Of a DNA stretch of 64,000 nt, positions 57,515 through 64,000 are shown piece by piece (within the stretch, counting starts at the first letter, position 1; each line of letters opens with the position of its first letter). Made by a program: the position numbers and the translations under genes. The stretch is from positions 1-64,000 of the forward strand of contig NZ_ACCB01000008.1 in NCBI RefSeq assembly GCF_000173735.1, read 5' to 3'. The notes beneath the pieces were generated by a model. It saw only the letters and a program-made list of their open reading frames with translations. It searched no databases and was not told the DNA's origin. Origin of the DNA: Yersinia aldovae ATCC 35236. Lineage in GTDB: Bacteria > Pseudomonadota > Gammaproteobacteria > Enterobacterales > Enterobacteriaceae.

Positions 57515-59554
57515 TTATTTACCCTGAATCTCAAACAACGGGCTTTGACCGGCAACCACAGAGCTGCCTGCCAATATTGAAATACCGGCATAATCATCAA
57601 TATTACTGACCACAACTGGGCTAATCATTGAACGTGCATTCGCATTCAGATAAGCCAAGTCCAGCTCCAATACCGGCTGACCGGCAACCACGGTGGCACC
57701 CTCTTCAACCAGACGGGTAAAGCCCTGACCATTCAGTTTCACCGTATCAATCCCGATATGAACCACGATTTCAGCACCGGTTTCAGTTTCCAGGCAGAAC
57801 GCATGGTCAGTATTGAAGATTTTCACGATAGTGCCGCTGGCCGGAGAAACCACGGTTTTATCGGTAGGACGAATAGCCACACCTTCACCAACGGCTTTGC
57901 TGGCAAAAGCTTCGTCAGGCACCTGATCCAATGCCACAACATCACCGGTAATCGGTGAAACCAGTATCAAAGAGGCACTCTTGCTGGTGTTAGCCGTATT
58001 AACCACAGCCTGAGGTTTGGCGGCAGGTGCTGCGCTACCGGTTGTTGCAGGAACCGGCCCACCGGCCAATACTACACGCATTGCCGAGGCAATCAGTTCC
58101 GCACGCGTCCCGACAATCACCTGTACACTTTGTTTGTTCAGACGAATAACCCCTGAAGCACCGAGGCGTTTAGCCACGCTATCATTCACCAGTGCAGAAT
58201 CTTTCACATTCAAACGCAGACGGGTGATACAAGCATCAATCCCAGTCAGGTTGTCTGAGCCGCCGATAGCACCGATATAACGACGTGCCAGACCATTAAT
58301 TTCACTTTCGTTGACTTCCGCAGTGTTATTAACATTGACGTCATAACCATCTTCCTCACTGCCTTCTACCGCCAGTTCGCGGCCTGGAGTCAGTAAGTTG
58401 AATTTCTTGATAGTGAAACGGAATACCACATAGTAAATGGCGAAGAACACCAAACCTTGTGGGATCAGCATGTACCAGTGAGTTGCCAGTGGATTGCGCG
58501 AAGAAAGCACCATATCCACCAGACCGGCGCTGAAACCAAAACCGGCAATCCAATGCATACTGGCGGCGATGAACACGGAAATCCCAGTCAACACGGCGTG
58601 GATAAAGTACAGCACCGGTGCCACGAACATGAAGGAGAACTCAAGAGGTTCGGTGATACCGGTGAAGAAAGCAGCAAATGCCCCCGCCATCATGATACCC
58701 GCCACTTTCGCTTTGTTTTCCGGACGTGCACAGTGGTAAATCGCCAACGCGGCACCCGGTAAACCGAACATCATAATAGGGAAGAACCCTGCCTGATAAC
58801 GGCCCGTGATACCGACCACCGCTTTACCGGCGTCAATAGACTGTTGGCCACCCAGGAAGTTAGGAATATCGTTAATGCCGGCAACGTCAAACCAGAACAC
58901 CGAGTTCAGGGCGTGATGCAAGCCGACGGGGATCAGTAAACGGTTGAAGAAGGCATAGATACCAGCCCCCACAGACCCCATGTCTTTGATATATTCACCG
59001 AAAGTCACCAACGCATTATAAATCAACGGCCAGACATACATCAGAATGAAGGCAACAGCGATCATCAGGAAGGAGGTCAGAATCGGAACCAGACGGCGGC
59101 CACTAAAGAAGGAGAGTGCTTTTGGCAGTTCAACGCTACTGAAACGGTTGTACAGTTCAGCAGAGATGATACCGACCAGAATACCCACAAACTGGTTATT
59201 GATTTTGCCGAATGCAGCAGGAACCTGATCAACCGGGATCTTCTGAATCATCGAAACCGCGGCTGGCGAGCACAGCGTGGTCAATACCAGGAAACCGACA
59301 AAGCCCGTCAGTGCCGCAGCACCGTCTTTGTCTTTTGACATACCATAAGCCACACCAATGGCGAACAGCACAGACATATTGTCGATAATAGCCGCACCGG
59401 ACTTGATGAATAATGCCGCGAGCGCATTATCACCCCCCCAGCTTACCGGGTCGATCCAATAACCGACACCCATCAAAATCGCGGCTGCCGGCAGTGTGGC
59501 CACAGGGACCATCAACGCCCGACCCACTTTTTGCAAGTAACTAAGAATATTCAC
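57515..59554 (-). CDS. nagE: PTS N-acetylglucosamine transporter subunit IICBA NagE
   Basis: Imports and phosphorylates GlcNAc to GlcNAc-6-P. I choose the GTG at 59554 (reads MNILSYLQKVGRALMVP), because AGGGGG precedes it by 4 nt and it aligns with E. coli NagE; the product is 679 aa. A frame extension to 59611 (MSQLNKLL) is less likely. The IIC domain (about 1-370) has some ten helices with GITEPLEFSFMF. IIB (about 400-480) has the phospho-Cys in GIDACITRLRL. IIA (about 530-670) has the phospho-His in EIVVHIGIDTVKL. It diverges from nagB. Confidence 0.96.
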   Translation of the reverse strand: MNILSYLQKVGRALMVPVATLPAAAILMGVGYWIDPVSWGGDNALAALFIKSGAAIIDNMSVLFAIGVAYGMSKDKDGAAALTGFVGFLVLTTLCSPAAVSMIQKIPVDQVPAAFGKINNQFVGILVGIISAELYNRFSSVELPKALSFFSGRRLVPILTSFLMIAVAFILMYVWPLIYNALVTFGEYIKDMGSVGAGIYAFFNRLLIPVGLHHALNSVFWFDVAGINDIPNFLGGQQSIDAGKAVVGITGRYQAGFFPIMMFGLPGAALAIYHCARPENKAKVAGIMMAGAFAAFFTGITEPLEFSFMFVAPVLYFIHAVLTGISVFIAASMHWIAGFGFSAGLVDMVLSSRNPLATHWYMLIPQGLVFFAIYYVVFRFTIKKFNLLTPGRELAVEGSEEDGYDVNVNNTAEVNESEINGLARRYIGAIGGSDNLTGIDACITRLRLNVKDSALVNDSVAKRLGASGVIRLNKQSVQVIVGTRAELIASAMRVVLAGGPVPATTGSAAPAAKPQAVVNTANTSKSASLILVSPITGDVVALDQVPDEAFASKAVGEGVAIRPTDKTVVSPASGTIVKIFNTDHAFCLETETGAEIVVHIGIDTVKLNGQGFTRLVEEGATVVAGQPVLELDLAYLNANARSMISPVVVSNIDDYAGISILAGSSVVAGQSPLFEIQGK

Positions 59555-59718
59555 TTTTCCCCCTATTCGTCCGATATCGGACCCTTTAAGTAGTTTATTT
59601 AATTGACTCACTACCTTTTAGAAAAACGCATGGTTCACTTTTATTTATTTACTGTGTGTATTGCTCATTATGGAGTGTAAAAAAATTATTTCGTAACGCA
59701 AATTAAAACCCCCTATTT

Positions 59719-59734
59719 TGTGATAAATGTCACC
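59719..59734. promoter_or_regulatory. CRP site in the nagE-nagB control region
   Basis: TGTGA-TAAATG-TCACC matches the CRP consensus TGTGA-N6-TCACA in nine of ten core bases. It lies between divergent nagE and nagB, where E. coli also has a CRP site between two NagC operators. Confidence 0.75.
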
Positions 59735-59779
59735 AAAAAACAGTGAAAAAGCACCAATTCACTAGCCATGATACAAAAC

Positions 59780-59803
59780 TTATTTTATCATTCGAAAAAT
59801 GAA
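59780..59803. promoter_or_regulatory. Candidate NagC operator near nagB
   Basis: TTATTTTATCATTCGAAAAATGAA is an imperfect palindrome with the T-rich/A-rich arms of NagC boxes and lies 104 nt before nagB. The match is by eye only. A second, nagE-proximal operator is expected for looping, but I cannot single one out. Confidence 0.4.
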
Positions 59804-59906
59804 CAAAGCATTGTATCAACGCATGAGTCAAAATCTGAGTTACGCTTAGCTGAATGACTCAAACCGCGTAGAGTATAGTCACTATTCGCAATCACAGAGG
59901 TGCAAG

Positions 59907-60707
59907 ATGAGACTTATCCCACTGAAAAACACCACAGAAGTTGGTAAATGGGCCGCAAGACATATTGTTAACCGCATCAATGCATTTAAACCGACGGCTG
60001 AACGCCCGTTTGTACTGGGCCTGCCAACCGGCGGCACACCGATGGAGGCGTACAAGCACCTGGTTGCCCTGCATAAAGCCGGGGAAGTTAGCTTCAAGAA
60101 TGTTGTGACCTTCAACATGGATGAATATGTCGGGCTGCCTAAAGAACATCCGGAAAGCTATTACACCTTCATGCACAGCAACTTCTTTAATCATGTTGAT
60201 ATTCCGGCTGAAAACATCAACCTGCTGAATGGTAATGCCGCTGATATCGATGCCGAATGCCGCCGTTACGAAGAGAAAATTAAGTCTTACGGCAAAATTC
60301 ACCTGTTCATGGGTGGCGTGGGCGTTGACGGCCATATCGCATTCAATGAACCTGCGTCCTCTTTGGCCTCCCGCACTCGTATCAAAACCCTGACGCAAGA
60401 AACCCGTATCGCGAACTCACGTTTCTTTGGTGGTGATGCAAACCTTGTGCCGAAATATGCACTTACAGTAGGTGTGGGGACATTGCTGGATGCGGAAGAA
60501 GTGATGATTTTGGTGACCGGCCACGGTAAAGCACAAGCCTTGCAAGCGGCGGTCGAAGGGAGTATCAACCACATGTGGACCATCAGTTGCCTGCAACTAC
60601 ATGCCAAAGCCATCATGGTGTGTGATGAACCTTCAACAATGGAATTAAAGGTTAAAACCGTAAAATACTTCCACGAATTGGAAGCCGAAAACATCAAAGA
60701 TCTGTAA
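59907..60707 (+). CDS. nagB: Glucosamine-6-phosphate deaminase NagB
   Basis: Converts glucosamine-6-P to fructose-6-P and ammonia; hexameric, allosterically activated by GlcNAc-6-P in E. coli. The 266 aa length equals E. coli. The phosphate loop is [13 protein letters not shown] (about residue 35), the catalytic Asp is in [10 protein letters not shown] (Asp72), and Asp141/His143/Glu148 are in [19 protein letters not shown] precedes the ATG. nagA follows after 19 nt. Confidence 0.97.
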   Translation: MRLIPLKNTTEVGKWAARHIVNRINAFKPTAERPFVLGLPTGGTPMEAYKHLVALHKAGEVSFKNVVTFNMDEYVGLPKEHPESYYTFMHSNFFNHVDIPAENINLLNGNAADIDAECRRYEEKIKSYGKIHLFMGGVGVDGHIAFNEPASSLASRTRIKTLTQETRIANSRFFGGDANLVPKYALTVGVGTLLDAEEVMILVTGHGKAQALQAAVEGSINHMWTISCLQLHAKAIMVCDEPSTMELKVKTVKYFHELEAENIKDL

Positions 60708-60726
60708 TAGTCATCAGGGGGCTAAG

Positions 60727-61871
60727 ATGTACGCTTTAACTCACGGTCGTATTTATACCAGCCATGAAGTACTGGATAATCATGCTGTTATCGTGGCTAA
60801 CGGATTGATCGAACGTATCTGTCCTGCCGATGAACTTCCGGCTGGCATTGAGGTACGCGACTTGGGTGGTGCCATTCTGGCCCCCGGTTTTATTGATGTG
60901 CAGTTGAATGGCTGCGGTGGTGTGCAATTCAATGATTCACTTGAAGCCATCAGCGAAAAAACGCTGGAAATTATGCAGCGCGCGAATGAAAAGTCAGGAT
61001 GCACCAGCTTCCTGCCGACACTGATTACTTGCAGTGATGAATATATGAAGCACGGCGTTGATGTCATGCGCTCATATCTGCAAAAAAATCAGCATCAGGC
61101 TATCGGCCTGCATCTGGAAGGGCCTTATATCAGCCCACAGAAAAAGGCACCCATAACCCGGCGTTTATCCGTAAGCCCAGTGCTGAAATGATTGATTATC
61201 TGTGTGCCAATACCGATGTGATTACCAAGCTCACTCTGGCACCGGAAATGGTTGACGCTAAATATATTCGTCAATTGACCGAGGCTGGCATTCTGGTTTC
61301 TGCCGGTCACTCGAATGCCACCTACCCGCAAGCCCGCAAAGGCTTTGCCGCCGGTATCCGTTTCGCGACGCACCTTTATAATGCAATGCCGTATATCTCA
61401 GGGCGCGAGCCAGGTTTAATTGGTGCAATTTTCGATACACCGGAAGTCTATACCGGCGTAATCGCGGATGGCTTACATGTCGACTGGGCCAATATCCGCA
61501 ATGCCAAACGCATCAAAGGTGACAAGCTGGTACTGGTTACAGATGCCACCGCACCGGCTGGCGCTGAAATTGATCAATTTATTTTTGCTGGTAAAACAAT
61601 ATACTATCGCGATGGCTTATGTGTGGATGAAAACGGCACCTTAAGCGGTTCAGCTCTGACCATGATCGAAGCGGTACAAAATAGCGTCGAACATGTTGGT
61701 ATCGCGCTGGATGAAACACTGCGTATGGCGACACTTTATGCGGCCCGCGCCATTGGCGTGGATAAGCAGTTAGGGAGTATTGAAGTCGGCAAAGTTGCCA
61801 ACCTGACTGCCTTTACCCGCGATTATAAAATCACTAAAACCATCGTTAACGGCAACGAGGTTTTAAAATAA
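60727..61871 (+). pseudogene. nagA: N-acetylglucosamine-6-phosphate deacetylase NagA, frameshifted by one missing base
   Basis: Amidohydrolase that deacetylates GlcNAc-6-P. The first frame runs from [16 protein letters not shown] to [14 protein letters not shown] and then into a foreign tail ending at 61191. The second frame resumes as [20 protein letters not shown] and continues through [11 protein letters not shown] and [11 protein letters not shown] to 61871. An A5 run at 61141-61145 should be A6. Adding one A restores 381 aa (E. coli 382). As written, the 154 aa fragment lacks most of the metal site and catalytic Asp. A start at 61188 would give only the C-terminal 227 aa. Confidence 0.92.
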
Positions 61872-61887
61872 GCGAGTAATTGTATTG

Positions 61888-63108
61888 ATGAGCACTGGCG
61901 GACAGTCACAAATTGGTAATGTGGACCTTGTTAAGCAACTCAATGGTGCCGTTGTTTATCGGCTAATTGACCAACAAGGCCCGATATCGCGTATTCAAAT
62001 TGCCGACCTCAGCCAGCTCGCCCCCGCCAGTGTCACCAAAATCACCCGCCAACTGCTGGAACGGGGGCTTATCAAAGAAGTTGACCAACAAGCCTCCACC
62101 GGCGGTCGCCGAGCCATATCGATAGTCACCGAAAATCGTCAATTCCACACGGTTGCTGTTCGTTTAGGCCGCCACGATGCGACTATCACCCTGTTCGATA
62201 TGAGCGGTAAATCGCTGGGTGAAGAGCACTATGCGCTGCCTGAACGCACGCAAGAAACGCTGGAACACGCCCTATTCAATATTATCAGTCAGTTCATTGA
62301 GGCTTATCAGCGCAAATTAAATGAACTGATTGCGATCGCCGTTATCCTCCCCGGTTTGGTTGAGCCAAGCAAAGGTATCGTGCGCTATATGCCACATATC
62401 AGCGTCAACAACTGGCCATTAGTCGAAAATCTGCAAAATCGTTTTAATGTTACCAGCTTCGTTGGTCACGATATTCGCAGCCTGGCACTGGCCGAGCACT
62501 ACTTTGGTGCAACCCGTGACTGTGAGGATTCTATTCTGGTTCGTCTGCACCGCGGCACCGGTGCCGGTATCATTGTTAACAGCCAAATATTTTTAGGCAG
62601 CAACGGTAACGTGGGCGAAATCGGCCATATTCAAATTGATCCGCTGGGTGAGCGCTGCTATTGCGGCAATTTTGGTTGCCTCGAAACCGTGGCATCCAAT
62701 GCCGCGATTGAAAACCGGGTGCGCCACCTGCTCACGCAGGGCTATCCGAGCAAACTGACGTTAGATGATTGCCATATCGCCGCCATCTGTAAAGCCGCTA
62801 ACCGGGGTGACCTGCTGGCGGTTGAAGTGATTGAACATGTCGGCCGCTACCTGGGCAAAGCCATCTCAATTGCGATCAACTTATTTAATCCGCAAAAAGT
62901 GGTCATTGCGGGGGAAATTATCGAAGCCGAGAAAATTCTGTTGGCCGCCATTCAGAGTTGCATTAATACGCAAGTATTGAAAAACTTCCGCCAGAATCTG
63001 CCTATCGTCACGTCACAGCTAGATCACCAGTCAGCAATCGGTGCCTTCGCGCTGGCTAAACGCGCCATGTTGAACGGCGTTTTGCTACAACGTCTGCTGG
63101 AAAACTAA
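61888..63108 (+). CDS. nagC: GlcNAc regulon repressor NagC (ROK family)
   Basis: Repressor of nag and chitobiose genes, released by GlcNAc-6-P. The start at 61888 (ATG; reads MSTGGQSQIGNVDLV) gives 406 aa, equal to E. coli. The N-terminal winged helix has ISRIQIADLSQLAPASVTKI. The ROK domain has VRLHRGTGAGIIVN and the zinc-binding signature GHIQIDPLGERCYCGNFGCLE. It follows nagA by 16 nt in nagBACD order. Confidence 0.97.
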   Translation: MSTGGQSQIGNVDLVKQLNGAVVYRLIDQQGPISRIQIADLSQLAPASVTKITRQLLERGLIKEVDQQASTGGRRAISIVTENRQFHTVAVRLGRHDATITLFDMSGKSLGEEHYALPERTQETLEHALFNIISQFIEAYQRKLNELIAIAVILPGLVEPSKGIVRYMPHISVNNWPLVENLQNRFNVTSFVGHDIRSLALAEHYFGATRDCEDSILVRLHRGTGAGIIVNSQIFLGSNGNVGEIGHIQIDPLGERCYCGNFGCLETVASNAAIENRVRHLLTQGYPSKLTLDDCHIAAICKAANRGDLLAVEVIEHVGRYLGKAISIAINLFNPQKVVIAGEIIEAEKILLAAIQSCINTQVLKNFRQNLPIVTSQLDHQSAIGAFALAKRAMLNGVLLQRLLEN

Positions 63109-63112
63109 TTCC

Positions 63113-63370
63113 TATATATTCTCAATAACTCGAGTTGCAGGAAGGCGACAAGCGCAAGACAAATGGGTTATAAACCATGTTGAGCAGCGCCTGCGCTGGC
63201 CCGTAGAATCAATAATCCCGATGAGTTGATGCCAATCAATGATTCGGGTGATAAATCTACCGGGAGCAGATTTGAACGCGGCTCGCAGCGGCCTGGTAGA
63301 GGTGAGACCTATCGATGGGCCGAGTAACGAACGCAGTCAACACACATGTAGCTTGAAAAATAACGAGTAA
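63113..63370 (+). repeat. Long ERIC element between nagC and nagD
   Basis: This 258 bp copy starts next to the nagC stop. It has the left end (CGAGTTGCAGGAAGGCGACA), the diverged core (CCCGATGAGTTGATGCCAATCAATGATTCGGG), the shared internal insertion, and the right end CACATGTAGCTTGAAAAATAAC. An additional 55-60 bp insertion (about 63156-63213) not present in the other copies lies between left end and core. Confidence 0.85.
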
Positions 63371-63452
63371 AGATAAGAAAGTGGCAGGGTTAGTTTCGCA
63401 ATCTGCCATGTTATAGTGACTCATTGCTGCGGCTAAAAGAGTAATTTAAACA

Positions 63453-64000
63453 ATGACAATTAAAAGTGTTATTTGCGATATCGATGGTGTGCTGTTACAT
63501 GACAATATTGCAATTCCTGGTGCTAATGATTTCCTGGCCCGGATTCAAGAAGCCGGAATGCCGCTGGTTATTCTCACCAACTACCCATCACAAACCGCGC
63601 AGGATCTGGCTAACCGCTTCAGCTCTGCCGGGTTGGATGTACCAGAAAGTGCCTTTTATACCTCTGCAATGGCCACCGCCGATTTCCTGCGCAATCAGGA
63701 AGGCAAAAAAGCCTATGTGGTAGGAGAAGGCGCACTAGTACACGAATTATATAAGGCTGGCTTTACTATCACTGATATCAATCCTGATTTTGTGATTGTC
63801 GGTGAAACCCGCTCTTATAATTGGGATATGATGCATAAAGCGGCCTATTTCGTCGCCAACGGTGCGCGCTTTATTGCCACCAATCCGGATAGTCACGGTC
63901 ATGGATTTGCACCAGCCTGTGGCGCATTATGCGCCCCGATAGAGAAAATCTCTGGCCGCAAACCATTTTATGTCGGTAAACCCAGTCCGTGGATCATTCG
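63453..64000 (+). CDS. nagD: Ribonucleotide monophosphatase NagD (partial)
   Basis: HAD-superfamily (IIA) phosphatase; E. coli NagD acts on nucleotide monophosphates such as UMP and is the last nag gene. The window ends inside it: 182 of about 250 codons are present. It starts MTIKSVICDIDGVLLHDNIA, with the nucleophile Asp in ICDIDGVL. HAD motif II is in LTNYPSQT, the C2 cap follows, and the catalytic Lys lies in FYVGKPSPW. The ERIC element separates it from nagC. Confidence 0.95.
   Translation, partial: MTIKSVICDIDGVLLHDNIAIPGANDFLARIQEAGMPLVILTNYPSQTAQDLANRFSSAGLDVPESAFYTSAMATADFLRNQEGKKAYVVGEGALVHELYKAGFTITDINPDFVIVGETRSYNWDMMHKAAYFVANGARFIATNPDSHGHGFAPACGALCAPIEKISGRKPFYVGKPSPWII

Overview
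The window is chromosomal DNA of an enterobacterium, most likely Yersinia (probably the Y. pseudotuberculosis/Y. pestis group or a close relative). Nearly every gene is closely similar, as I remember the sequences, to its Escherichia coli counterpart, and gene order follows the E. coli nagE-to-pal segment. The pcp-DUF979-DUF969-pxp block, the kdp-linked EamA gene, the cpdP-like and chitobiase genes and the many ERIC-type repeats point to Yersinia. The species is an inference.

Layout from the left. 187-5783 (minus): ybgC-tolQ-tolR-tolA-tolB-pal-cpoB, the Tol-Pal envelope machine. 5932-9078 (minus): cydA-cydB-cydX-ybgE, cytochrome bd oxidase, with a 700 bp leader holding FNR- and ArcA-like sites and an old ERIC element. 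9792-11690 (plus): a secreted nucleotidase/cyclic phosphodiesterase. 11948-21677 (minus): sdhCDAB-sucABCD, divergent from gltA (22327-23631); these are TCA-cycle genes. 23695-28512 (minus): pxpB-pxpC-pxpA-DUF969-DUF979-pcp, a coherent 5-oxoproline (pyroglutamate) salvage operon. 28929-33203 (minus): ybgI, a CpdP-type cAMP phosphodiesterase, phrB, ybgA, ybfA. 33710-41860 (plus): kdpFABCDE, high-affinity K+ uptake. Then EamA, pgm-seqA (minus), ybfF, ybfE, a chemoreceptor (minus), fldA, fur, the chitin block chiP-chiQ-chitobiase (minus), glnS (minus), and the GlcNAc regulon nagE / nagB-nagA-nagC-nagD, cut by the right edge inside nagD.

The chitin and nag genes form one route: ChiP imports chitosugars, chitobiase splits them to GlcNAc, NagE brings GlcNAc in as GlcNAc-6-P, NagA and NagB convert it to fructose-6-P, and NagC represses. 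The chiP leader keeps a site complementary to the small RNA ChiX.

Three genes carry a single-base indel in a short homopolymer: pxpB (one C missing), phrB (one T extra) and nagA (one A missing). In each case restoring one base gives a full-length family member, so these are either recent pseudogenes or sequencing errors. Four ERIC or ERIC-like elements and three other small palindromic elements lie in intergenic space; one ERIC separates kdpD from kdpE.

I found no prophage, CRISPR array, transposase gene, tRNA or rRNA, and nothing I can defend as an entirely new system. The best candidate for under-described biology is the DUF969/DUF979 membrane pair inside the 5-oxoproline operon.
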